Origin: Paenibacillus melissococcoides
GTDB taxonomy: Bacteria > Bacillota > Bacilli > Paenibacillales > Paenibacillaceae
NCBI GenBank assembly: GCA_944800085.1
Contig: CALYLO010000002.1
Location: 558,001 to 622,000, forward strand
DNA length: 64,000 nt
Direction of reading: 5' to 3'
Shown: positions 9,953 to 18,354 of the stretch, one piece after another
How the letters are laid out: each line of letters starts with the position of its first letter
Numbering within the stretch: position 1 is the first letter of the stretch
Translations under genes and position numbers: made by a program
The notes under the pieces: model-generated
The model's input: the letters and a program-made list of their open reading frames with translations, nothing else
Told to the model about the DNA's origin: nothing
Databases searched by the model: none

Positions 9953-10801
9953 ATGAAAAAAATTATTTCTTTGATGTTATTTTTTATCCTTTCATTCACA
10001 AGCATTCCCTTTACTTCTGCTTTATCCATCGCTAATTGCAATTTAAATTGCTTCTCTGCTGGCACGCCTGTACAAACGACTTCAGGCTTCAAGCCGATTG
10101 AGGAGATCCGCATCGGTGATTTTGTACTGACGAAGGATGAACTTACAGGATATAATCAGGTTGTTGAATTGTTCCAACGGCAAGCAAACGAGACATACCA
10201 AATTACAGTCAAAGGAATAACAATAACGACGACGGAAGAGCATCCGTTCTGGATTCCTGGACGAGGCTGGATAGAGGCAAGACACCTTAAGGTAGGTGAC
10301 CTGCTTCAAAATCCAGAAGGCAAACTCTATCCGATTGATCGTATCGAGATTAAGAACGACAGCACGACTGTTTATAACTTCCGTGTCGAAGGAGTACATA
10401 ATTATTTTGTAACAGAGTTGGAAATTTGGACCCATAATTGTGGAGCCGGAGGAATCAGAAATATCCCGGCGAGGGCACCTTCTGGAGGAGGCGGAAGCTC
10501 AGTAAAAACTCCTTACTCCAAGATACCTGATTCAAAGAGTGTAGGACCTGGAAAGAATTTTACTAAGACCCAAAAGCAAAAAATTATTGAGGAGAACAAA
10601 AATAAAAATGGAGGTGTAATAAAATCTGACTATTCGGGGAAAGAGTTAGTACCTGCACAAAAAAGCCAGAAAGGTGTTACGCCGCCATCAAATGAAGTTC
10701 AAATCGATCATATTTATCCAAAAAGTAAAGGCGGCTCTAACAGTTATTCAAATGCCCAAGTCTTATCAAGAGAAGAAAATCGAAAGAAATCAAATAAGTA
10801 G
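9953..10801 (+). CDS. Secreted pretoxin-HINT / HNH nuclease toxin
   Basis: Compact 282-residue polymorphic-toxin-like protein. A signal peptide (residues 1-24, MKKIISLMLFFILSFTSI start) precedes a complete HINT autoprocessing domain (about 34-162). The HINT domain starts at the nucleophile Cys in CFSAGTPVQT, has TEEHPFW and VGDL motifs, and ends VHNYFVTE...WTHNC. HINT domains cleave at such an Asn-Cys junction. A Gly/Ser linker leads to a C-terminal HNH nuclease (about 240-282; VQIDHIYPKSKGGSNSYSNA, then SREENRKKSNK). ATG follows AAGGAG. The gene downstream is the probable immunity gene. Unusual for the class, no large delivery module is present; export would rest on the signal peptide. Confidence 0.85.
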   Translation: MKKIISLMLFFILSFTSIPFTSALSIANCNLNCFSAGTPVQTTSGFKPIEEIRIGDFVLTKDELTGYNQVVELFQRQANETYQITVKGITITTTEEHPFWIPGRGWIEARHLKVGDLLQNPEGKLYPIDRIEIKNDSTTVYNFRVEGVHNYFVTELEIWTHNCGAGGIRNIPARAPSGGGGSSVKTPYSKIPDSKSVGPGKNFTKTQKQKIIEENKNKNGGVIKSDYSGKELVPAQKSQKGVTPPSNEVQIDHIYPKSKGGSNSYSNAQVLSREENRKKSNK

Positions 10802-10815
10802 CGAGGTAAATCATT

Positions 10816-11106
10816 ATGGTCAGTAAGAAAAATGGTTTTGTAGATTTGCCGAATACAATGGTCTTAACAACACGAGATGTAATAGAAAAGAAAAAGGAGA
10901 TTCTTTTTGTATCCCATGATGCTGATGATGGGATGTGGCAATTCCATAGTGGTAATGATGTCGATATGGATTCTGCGATGTTAGTTGCACTAGAAGAAAT
11001 CGTGGAGTTCCACCCTTCCATAACTGAAATCTCCGATTTACCCGTAGGTTGGATTGCATGGAGAGAAGATGAAACAAAACCATGGCACAAAGAGAGGGCT
11101 ATTTAG
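10816..11106 (+). CDS. Probable immunity protein for the HNH toxin
   Basis: 96 residues starting 14 bp after the toxin stop codon, with GCGAGG before ATG. It is acidic, with motifs KEILFVSHDADDGMWQFHSG, VALEEIVEFHPSI and DLPVGWIAWRE. I recall this type as a small immunity protein related to the DUF2185/Imm33 group. Position, size and acidity fit binding to a basic nuclease domain in the cytoplasm. The stop codon TAG is formed by the first base of the inserted IS element. The flank past the element would supply TAA in the same place, so the protein is unchanged by the insertion. Confidence 0.7.
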   Translation: MVSKKNGFVDLPNTMVLTTRDVIEKKKEILFVSHDADDGMWQFHSGNDVDMDSAMLVALEEIVEFHPSITEISDLPVGWIAWREDETKPWHKERAI

Positions 11107-11225
11107 GGCTTGCTGAACAATCATTTTTCAAAGGTTTTACAAGGATTTCTGGACTCTAACTCGAAATAAAATGCAAGGAAAATGCGAATTTCTTGCAAAA
11201 AATCGTGCACGTGGAGTGAGCCGAC

Positions 11226-12707
11226 ATGTATCGTAGAACCGAAAGCCAGCTTCAGTTGTTCGAAGATTTCTACTTGCCGTTTGGCGGTAAATTAAATAAG
11301 GAGAACCGTTGGGTTCAACTGGCCGCTATCATCCCGTGGTGGCGGGCAGAAGAACTCTACGCGAAGTCGTTCAAGAAATCAATGCGCGGTCAGATCCCTT
11401 TGTCTGTTCGTATGGCTTTGGGAGCGCTGTACATTCAGGAACGTATGCAGCTCGATGATCGAGAGACGGTCCAGCAGATCACCGAAAATCCGTACTACCA
11501 GTACTTCCTTGGGCTGCCGGCGTTCCAAGATAAGCCTCCATTCCATCACTCGCTGTTGACCCATTTCCGCAAGCGATTGGGTGCGGATGTCATTGAACGA
11601 ATCAACGATTGGATTTTGGAAGAGGACGCAGAGCGAAAGAAGCAGGAACAAAACAAGAACGATCCTCAAGATCCTCCAGGCAGCGGCCATGGCTCTGATG
11701 GAACATCCGTTAATGAAGACGGCAAAAGCAAAGAGAAACCATGCAACAAAGGCACCTTGATGCTCGACGCGACCTGCGCACCGGCCGACATCTCGTATCC
11801 GACCGATTTGAAATTATTGAACGAGGCGCGGGAAAAACTCGAAGCGATCATCGATGTTCTGCACGAGCCTTTCGTCGGGAAGGCCAAGAAACCGAGAACG
11901 TATCGTCAAACCGCCCGCAAACGCTACCTCGAGATCGCCAAGAAACGGCGAACGGGTGCCAAATCCATCCGGAAAGCGGTTGGCAAACAGCTTCGTTATG
12001 TTTCGCGTAATCTTCGCATCATCGAAATGCTGGCAGCGAAAAGCAGCTTGAATCAACTGGGTTCGCAGCAGTATCGGCAATTGCTCGTCATTTCCGAGCT
12101 GTATCGTCAACAACAAGAGATGTACGACAAACGGACACACTCGGTGGAAGATCGAATCGTCAGTCTTTCCCAACCGCATGTACGGCCGATTGTACGCGGG
12201 AAAGTGAATGCTCCCGTCGAGTTTGGGGCAAAGCTGGCGATCAGTCTGGTGGATGGTTACGCTCGAATGGAGAAGCTGTCCTGGGATAACTTCAACGAAA
12301 GCATGACACTGAAAGCTTCCGTGGAGTCGTTCGTCCAGCGATATGGGTGTTATCCGGAAGCCATTCTAGCCGACCAAATCTACCGAAACCGGGAGAACCT
12401 TCGCTATTGTAAGGAGCACGGCATCCGTCTGAGTGGTCCAAACTTAGGACGTCCGAAGAAAGAAGCGGAACCTGATCGGAACCAGGCCAGACAGGATGCT
12501 TCAATGCGTAACGCAATCGAAGGAAAATTCGGAGAAGGCAAACGCTCCTACGGACTGGGGCGTATTCGAGCACGCCTTCGAGAGACAAGCGAAACGGTCA
12601 TTGCCCTGCAACTGCTTGTTATGAATCTCGAACGCAAGCTGCGCGTTCTCTTTTTGCCGATTTTCAGACTGCTGCTGAATCTGTGCCGTCAGCCTCTGTG
12701 GGCCTAA
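11226..12707 (+). CDS. IS5-family DDE transposase
   Basis: 493-residue transposase. An N-terminal helical DNA-binding region (MALGALYIQERMQLDDRETV, residues about 60-80) precedes the catalytic core. The core aspartates are in LMLDATCAPADISYP and AILADQIYRNRENLRYCKEH, and the glutamate is in RNAIEGKFGEGKRSYGLGRI. A long basic insertion (about 225-290) lies between the first and second acidic residues. The frame is complete, so the protein is probably active. The group II intron begins 11 bp after its stop, leaving the coding sequence untouched. Confidence 0.9.
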   Translation: MYRRTESQLQLFEDFYLPFGGKLNKENRWVQLAAIIPWWRAEELYAKSFKKSMRGQIPLSVRMALGALYIQERMQLDDRETVQQITENPYYQYFLGLPAFQDKPPFHHSLLTHFRKRLGADVIERINDWILEEDAERKKQEQNKNDPQDPPGSGHGSDGTSVNEDGKSKEKPCNKGTLMLDATCAPADISYPTDLKLLNEAREKLEAIIDVLHEPFVGKAKKPRTYRQTARKRYLEIAKKRRTGAKSIRKAVGKQLRYVSRNLRIIEMLAAKSSLNQLGSQQYRQLLVISELYRQQQEMYDKRTHSVEDRIVSLSQPHVRPIVRGKVNAPVEFGAKLAISLVDGYARMEKLSWDNFNESMTLKASVESFVQRYGCYPEAILADQIYRNRENLRYCKEHGIRLSGPNLGRPKKEAEPDRNQARQDASMRNAIEGKFGEGKRSYGLGRIRARLRETSETVIALQLLVMNLERKLRVLFLPIFRLLLNLCRQPLWA

Positions 12708-13623
12708 AGGCAATATGTGTGCGACTTGTTTTGCTATAACTGAATAACTTCAGGAAAAGCAAGGACTTTATAAAGAAAAGTCTAACTTTCTATCCGAGAA
12801 CAGGAATGAGGAATCCATGTTTTCCAAAACTGTTCCGTTGAGACTCCTACATGCGTCTTGTTCGGCAGGGCATGAGGTATGAAGCTAGGTGAAGTCGGCA
12901 GAAGGAAGCTGGAGCCACCAATCAAGGAAGGTATGCTTACTGATATGCCGGACGGCTGAAAAATTGCCTATGGTGAGAATGTTCAAAGGGGAACTGACGA
13001 AACTCCGAATGTAAGAATCTAAATGCCTACCTCATGGAAACATGTTGACCAATGAATGTTGGGGCAAGTGGCGTAAAGTACAATTACATGTTAGGAAATA
13101 CGCTATACCGAACAATGGCGGTATCAAGCTTGCAGGTTCAAAGGAGTCACCTAAGGGCAGTATGCATAGCTAGGATAGAAGGAACAAGGAAAGCAAGGGA
13201 CGTTGCAACAATGGACTGCCGTCCAAGACGGTTGCTATAAGGTTACACCGAAATGCATTTACCCTTGTGAGAGTAGGGGCACGACCAATGAAACTTCCGT
13301 AATAGAAGTGGAGGAACAGCCCTGAGTCTTGTTACTTGACAACAACTTTCCAAAAGTGAACTGTATCGGTCGGGTATGAATGTGGGGACAATCTCTGCAA
13401 GGGGGTTGCCACAATACAGGCTCTGCGTTATTGGGATTACTATAATCTAACAGATACCTTTACAGACTTACACGAGCAGGCCAAGCAAGGAAAAACATTC
13501 AAACGTCTCTATGAACTAATCACATCAAGAGAAAATATCCTTCTTGCTTACCGTACAATCAAGTCAAATAAGGGATCTAAAACAGCAGGAACAGATGGCA
13601 AAACAATCGAGAATCTTAAAACA

Positions 13624-15207
13624 ATGACAGACAGCGATCTTGTGAACCTTGTTAAAACAAAACTTAAGAATTACCAACCTAAAAAGGTTAGACGGGTCTT
13701 TATTCCAAAACCTAATGGGAGAAAGAGACCACTGGGAATTCCATGCATTCTAGATCGGCTAATACAGCAGTGCTTTAAGCAAGTACTTGAACCAATCGCC
13801 GAGGCGCACTTTTATAAACATAGTTATGGGTTCAGACCATTGCGCTCCACCCATAATGCATTGGCTAGAGTTCAATTTTTGATTAATAACGGGGGACTTC
13901 ACTTTATCGTAGACATCGATATCAAAGGATTCTTCGATAACATTAATCATTCAACCTTGCTAAAGCAGATATGGAATCTTGGAATACACGATCGTAAGGT
14001 TTTACGGATTATCAGTCGAATGCTAAAAGCTGTAATAGAAGGTGAAGGTACTCCTGTAAAAGGAACCCCACAAGGAGGAATTTTATCCCCTTTACTTTCT
14101 AACATTGCACTGCACGATCTTGATACTTGGGTAGCTGGACAATGGGAGAATTTCCAAACAAAACATGCATATACGAAGAGGAATAAATATAATGCTCTTA
14201 AGAAGTCAAAGCTTAAAGAAGGATTCATCGTCAGATACGCCGATGACTTCAAAATCCTCTGTCGTGATTGGAAAACGGCCCAAAAATGGTTCCATGCCGT
14301 AAAACTTTATTTGAAAGATCGCCTTAAGTTGGACATTTCCCCTGAGAAATCAAAAATTCTGAATTTGAGGAAACAGAAATCTGAATTTCTCGGCTTTACA
14401 ATTAAAGCTACAATGAAGGGGAAAAAGGCAGTTGCACATACCGGTGTGATTGAGAAGAAAAAACAACAGATTAAGATACAATATAAGAAACTTATTCAAC
14501 ATATTCAACAATCACCCTCAGCCGGTAATGTGCACAAATTCAATAGTTTTGTTCTCGGGATTCACAATTACTTTAGGAAAGCAACGCATGTGTTCATTGA
14601 GTTCTCACGACTTGCCTATGACCTGAAAAAGTTCACTTATAATCGTTTGAAACGGGCTGGTAAATACGAACATCCTGATAATCCACCTCCGACATATAGG
14701 AAGTTTTACTCAACCAGTTATCGCACGTTCAAGGTGGATGGAGTCTACTTATACCCGATAGTAGATGTAACTACCTCTAACAATCTGAACTTCAGTCAAG
14801 AGATAACTCCATTTACTGTCGAGGGGCGGAAGAGGATTACTAGAAAACTGGTTGGATTTGTACAATCAGAAATCATTATATTAATGAAATCAGACAATCC
14901 TCAACGCAGTGCAGAATACTTGGATAATCGGATTAGTAGGTACAGTATGGTCATGGGAAAATGCGAGATCACAGGTATATTCCTTTATGCAGACGATGTG
15001 CACTGTCATCATTATCTTCCAACTTACCTTGGTGGAGATGACAGCTACAATAACCTGAGGATCCTTCATCAAGATGTCCATACACTTATTCATGCCACAA
15101 ACCAGGAAACGATTATGAAACTCATAAACATGCTTGGCCTAACAGGCAGCATGATTAAAAAGGTAAACCAATACCGCAAAATGAGTAACTTGGGCACTGT
15201 TGTTTAA
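13624..15207 (+). CDS. ltrA: Group II intron reverse transcriptase/maturase/HNH endonuclease
   Basis: Intron-encoded protein that splices its own intron and copies it into DNA. Visible parts are RT blocks (PNGRKRPLGIP, YGFRPLRSTHNAL, VDIDIKGFFDNINH, GTPQGGILSPLLSNI, active site RYADDF at about residue 204), a maturase X domain (about 300-400) and a C-terminal HNH endonuclease (CEITGIF, then HCHHYLPTYLGG and the H-TLIH end). The first ATG is 13624. The same frame is clearly coding for some 65 codons further upstream (RYWDYYNLTDTF, LITSRENILLAYRTIKSNKG) to about 13424, with no ATG, GTG or TTG. The true start may be non-standard. Confidence 0.92.
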   Translation: MTDSDLVNLVKTKLKNYQPKKVRRVFIPKPNGRKRPLGIPCILDRLIQQCFKQVLEPIAEAHFYKHSYGFRPLRSTHNALARVQFLINNGGLHFIVDIDIKGFFDNINHSTLLKQIWNLGIHDRKVLRIISRMLKAVIEGEGTPVKGTPQGGILSPLLSNIALHDLDTWVAGQWENFQTKHAYTKRNKYNALKKSKLKEGFIVRYADDFKILCRDWKTAQKWFHAVKLYLKDRLKLDISPEKSKILNLRKQKSEFLGFTIKATMKGKKAVAHTGVIEKKKQQIKIQYKKLIQHIQQSPSAGNVHKFNSFVLGIHNYFRKATHVFIEFSRLAYDLKKFTYNRLKRAGKYEHPDNPPPTYRKFYSTSYRTFKVDGVYLYPIVDVTTSNNLNFSQEITPFTVEGRKRITRKLVGFVQSEIIILMKSDNPQRSAEYLDNRISRYSMVMGKCEITGIFLYADDVHCHHYLPTYLGGDDSYNNLRILHQDVHTLIHATNQETIMKLINMLGLTGSMIKKVNQYRKMSNLGTVV

Positions 15208-15223
15208 TTCAAGTAGCAAGATG

Positions 15224-15260
15224 GAACGCCGTGTGCGGTGAAAGTCGCATGCACGGTGTG
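15224..15260 (+). ncRNA. Group II intron domain V
   Basis: Stem CCGTGTGCG / CGCATGCACGG around a GTGAAAGT cap, the canonical catalytic domain V hairpin with its GAAA-type tetraloop. Domain VI follows (about 15262-15303). Confidence 0.8.
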
Positions 15261-15333
15261 GAGGTGGGGAAAAGGTGGCGAGCTATTTCAAAGCCTTACC
15301 TATACCTATTCAGCAAGCCCTATTTAAACTTTG

Positions 15334-15368
15334 AACCTTGATTGGCTTTATGCCTTTCAAGGTTTTTT
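15334..15368 (+). terminator. Intrinsic terminator, originally of the toxin/immunity pair
   Basis: AACCTTGA (15334-15341) pairs with TCAAGGTT (15357-15364), followed by TTTTATTT. It lies 14 bp right of the IS element. Before the insertion it stood directly behind the immunity gene and would have ended the toxin/immunity transcript; it is now 4.2 kb away. Confidence 0.75.
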
Positions 15369-15493
15369 ATTTGGTAATCCTACATGCTCTCATTTTGAGC
15401 TAAGTAAGAGCGGCAGTAAGATTTTTGCACGGGTTAATCTGTGCAGAGGTCGGCTTTTTTGCATTTATAAAAAAATGAGAGGATGATTGGACG

Positions 15494-15760
15494 ATGTTCA
15501 ACGTATTCAAAAAAGAGAAAACAATGAGCGAAGAAATGGAAAGCTTTTTACAGCAGGAGAAGAAGCGCCATAAAAAAGCAGATGACTTTATTCAAATGAT
15601 GACCGAAATCGTTCCCTATGTGGCCGAAGAAGTTTGGGGAACAACAGATCAGGAAATTCAGGTAAGTGACACGGTACGATTTGACCTGGTTACGAAGAGA
15701 TTCCTTTCTGTAAATACAGGTACAGAACTTGACGTGTTGTTGCTTAAAGGTCAATCGTAG
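15494..15760 (+). CDS. Hypothetical small acidic protein
   Basis: 88 residues, or 78 if the second Met (MSEEMESFLQQEKKRHKKAD) is used. AGAGGATG precedes the first ATG. A helical, charged N-terminal half is followed by a beta-like end (SDTVRFDLVTKRFLSV, LDVLLLKGQS). Not recognised. Lying between the toxin/immunity remnant and an IS256 copy, it may be another small immunity-type or orphan gene. The IS256 left end is 4 bp after its stop, so the stop may be natural or created near the insertion. Confidence 0.5.
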   Translation: MFNVFKKEKTMSEEMESFLQQEKKRHKKADDFIQMMTEIVPYVAEEVWGTTDQEIQVSDTVRFDLVTKRFLSVNTGTELDVLLLKGQS

Positions 15761-15763
15761 ATG

Positions 15764-17145
15764 AGTCCGTATAATTGTGTAAAATAGCTTCTTCCAATAA
15801 ATGAAGAGAGCCATGTTCAACCCCCTCAAGTAGAATGTAGTTGCTGACACAACAAACTAATGAGGTGGATTGAAAATGGCTCAATATCAGATTAACGTAG
15901 ATTCGAATATTTTGCAGCAATTATTTATTGGAGATCGTAAAGATGCGGGTGTAGCCAAGCTGCTGGATTCCGTATTGAATCAAGTCTTACAAGCGCAGGT
16001 GACCGAACAGTTGGATGCAGAACGTTATGAGCGAGCAGAGGAGCGCAAGGGATATCGGAATGGGACATACCCGCATAAGCTCACAACACGTGTAGGCACG
16101 CTTACGCTTCATATTCCACGTATCCGGGATGGCAGGTTCTCTACGAATTTATTTGCCGGATACCAACGAAGCGAGCAAGCTTTTGTATTAGCCTTAATGG
16201 AGATGGTTGTCAATGGTGTCTCTACTCGCAAGGTGTCGCAGATTACCGAGGAACTGTGTGGCGCCGAATTCTCAAAGTCTACGGTGAGCGAGTTATGTAA
16301 GAAGCTTGATCCCATCGTACAAGCTTGGAGCCATCGTCCACTTGGTGACAGCCCGTTTCCATTTGTGCCAGTAGACGCCCATGTACTTGAAGGCACGTGA
16401 AGACGGTCGTGTACGCTCTCGTGGACTGTTGATCGCAACAGGAGTCAATACCGGCGGAACACAAGAAGTGCTTGGGCACATGCTCGGCGATTCGGAATCG
16501 GAAGAGACGTGGGGGGCCTTCTTCCAGGAACTGAAGCAGCGTGGGTTACGGGGCGTGGATTACATCGTTTCTAACCAGCATGGCGGGCTTGTGCGTGCGA
16601 TCCGTCAGCATTTTCAGGGGGTTACATGGCAGCGATGCCAGACGCACTTTATTCGTAATGTGCTGGACGCAACACCGAAAAGTCTCAAGGAAGATGTGCA
16701 CCGTGCCATCCGAGGCGTTTTAGATGCTCCGGACTTGGAGACAGCTCGGCTATTGCTGGATAAAACGTTAGAGACATACAGTGAGAAAGCGGAGCGAGCG
16801 ATGCGTATACTGGAGTTAAGGTTTCGACGATGCTACGGCGGTAATGTCGATTCCAGAGAAGTACCGAAAACGTCTGCGTACGACAAACAGCCAAGAGCGT
16901 TTAAACGAGGAAGTACGGCGTCGTGAGCGTGTGATTCGTATCTTTCCAAACCGCGATTCTGCATACCGATTACTTGGAGCTTTGCTAATGGAGATAGATG
17001 AAAAGTGGAGCAATGGCCGAAAGTATCTGGATATGACGGATTATTTGGAATGGCGCAAAACACATGCTAAGACTTCTTCCAAGGTTGTACGGTTAAGCTA
17101 GAGCAACGAATTTTGCTTGAGGGAATTTACACATAATTTTGGACT
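15764..17145 (+). mobile_element. IS256-family insertion sequence (inactive copy)
   Basis: Imperfect terminal inverted repeats: AGTCCGTATAATTGTGTAAA at the left and, reverse-complemented, AGTCCAAAATTATGTGTAAA at the right, sharing AGTCC and GTGTAAA. The single transposase gene inside has two frameshifts. A target duplication could not be fixed with confidence. Confidence 0.75.
15876..17101 (+). pseudogene. IS256-family transposase, two frameshifts
   Basis: Mutator-type transposase of about 408 codons in three frames. Frame one (15876-16380) runs from MAQYQINVDSNILQQLF to the first catalytic region PFPFVPVDA. One extra base at about 16380 shifts it to MYLKAREDGRVRSRGLLIAT, with the GVDYIVSNQHGGLVRAI region. 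A second extra base at about 16815-16820 shifts to GFDDATAVMSIPEKYRKRLR, with the TTNSQERLNEEVRRRERV signature, ending at 17101. Every conserved block is present, so the inactivation looks recent. ATG is preceded by TGAGGTGG. Confidence 0.85.
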
Positions 17146-17422
17146 TGACCGGTTGCAACCCGGTTCGAATGAAAAAATGCTCTAATGAATAACTCCACCA
17201 GAGCGCTTTCGGATTACAACCCTAAGAAATATTTTATGGTTTGAAGACAGGCTATAAAAGCATGTTTCATTTTTTTTGGAGGATTTGCAACAATTTCGTT
17301 TCGTCGTTTGTATACATAATAGAATGTCGCAAAACAGAAGGAATGCTGATATATTTGCAAGGGTAAATCAGGCTCTTTCTGTGCCCTTTCATTTTAAATA
17401 AAAATTATGGGAGGAAAGTACA

Positions 17423-18229
17423 ATGAAAATTACGAAATCTATGATCACGGTTGCAAGCCTAGCGGCTTGTTTGTCGGTTGGCAGCATGAGTATTCAGGGT
17501 ATTGCTTTTGCCAGCATTACCCCCGTGAAGTCGGTAGACGGCAACAAGGCCACGGATGCAATCAAGCCTGCGAAAAAGGAGAACGATCATCTGAAAGAAA
17601 TTAGCGTTGCAGCGGGCAAAACGTTCGATATCACGCTGGAGGAAAATTTGACGACCGGATACTCCTGGAGCTATGCAACCGATAAAAATGGAATTAAACT
17701 TGTGGCAGAGAAGAGCCAAAAGCCTAAGCAGGGCGAGCCTTTCGCATTAGGTGCGGGGGACGAAAAAACATGGACGTTTAAAGCCGTCAAGCCGGGTATG
17801 TACACGTTGACATTTACCTACTCCCGGCCATGGGAAAAGGAGCAGAAGGCTGCGGAGACGAAAGTGTACACGATTAAAGTGACCGAACAGGATGAAGCTG
17901 AAAAACAGCAGTCTCCGGTTGTGCTGGTAGCGGATAAGGTAAACAGCGTGAAAACGGGGCAATTTTTCAGCGTAAACATGGAGGAGAACACATCGACCGG
18001 ATACTCCTGGAGATATGCAACCGATAAAAATGGAATTAAACTTGTGACAGAGAAGAGCCAAAAGCCTAAGCAGGGCGAGCCTTTCGCATTAGGTGCGGGG
18101 GACGAAAAAACATGGACGTTTAAAGCCGCCAAGCCGGGTACGTACACGTTGACATTTACCTACTCCCGGCCATGGGAAAAGGAGCAGAAGCCTGCACAAA
18201 TGTTAAATTATACGGTAAAAGTAAACTAA
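17423..18229 (+). CDS. Secreted protein with two chagasin-like (I42) inhibitor domains
   Basis: 268-residue exported protein. A signal peptide (residues 1-32, cut near AFASI) is followed by two tandem domains of about 95 residues (53-150 and 172-268) of the chagasin / inhibitor I42 type, which block papain-like cysteine proteases. Each has the L2-type loop (NLTTGYSW and NTSTGYSW), a LGAGDEKTWTFKA loop and the YSRPWEKEQ strand. The two halves are almost identical from TGYSW onward, showing recent duplication. ATG follows GGGAGG. Inhibition of a host or own cysteine protease is inferred from the family; the target is unknown. Confidence 0.8.
   Translation: MKITKSMITVASLAACLSVGSMSIQGIAFASITPVKSVDGNKATDAIKPAKKENDHLKEISVAAGKTFDITLEENLTTGYSWSYATDKNGIKLVAEKSQKPKQGEPFALGAGDEKTWTFKAVKPGMYTLTFTYSRPWEKEQKAAETKVYTIKVTEQDEAEKQQSPVVLVADKVNSVKTGQFFSVNMEENTSTGYSWRYATDKNGIKLVTEKSQKPKQGEPFALGAGDEKTWTFKAAKPGTYTLTFTYSRPWEKEQKPAQMLNYTVKVN
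17652..18190 (+). repeat. Near-identical tandem duplication inside the inhibitor gene
   Basis: 17652-17848 and 17994-18190 (197 bp each, offset 342 bp = 114 codons) differ at only four positions that I can count. The preceding 145 bp of each unit are clearly diverged. Confidence 0.9.
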
Positions 18230-18354
18230 CGCCCCGTTGCTTCACAACATGGGTTCCGCAAAAAATAAAAGGAGATCGTCCCTGCTCTTAGGAATGGGGG
18301 CGATTTCGTCTAATCATCGAATCATCAGGAGGAAGGCTTGGTAGGAGGTCAACA

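Larger units (their letters stand above)
12719..15306 (+). mobile_element. Group II intron
   Basis: The 5' end GTGCGAC (12719) matches the bacterial group II consensus. About 700 nt of non-coding RNA (domains I-IV start) precede a reverse transcriptase/maturase frame that lies in domain IV. Domain V is at 15224-15260 and domain VI follows, ending at about 15305-15307. The exact 3' splice site is uncertain by a few bases. It is inserted between the transposase stop codon and the right end of the IS5-type element. Confidence 0.85.
11106..15320 (+). mobile_element. IS5-family element interrupted by a group II intron
   Basis: Ends are 12-bp perfect inverted repeats, GGGCTTGCTGAA (11106-11117) and TTCAGCAAGCCC (15309-15320). 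They are flanked by a 6-bp direct repeat TATTTA (11100-11105 and 15321-15326), the presumed target duplication. It encodes one DDE transposase (11226-12707). Without the 2.6 kb intron the element would be about 1.6 kb, normal for the family. Element and intron both look intact. Confidence 0.85.
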
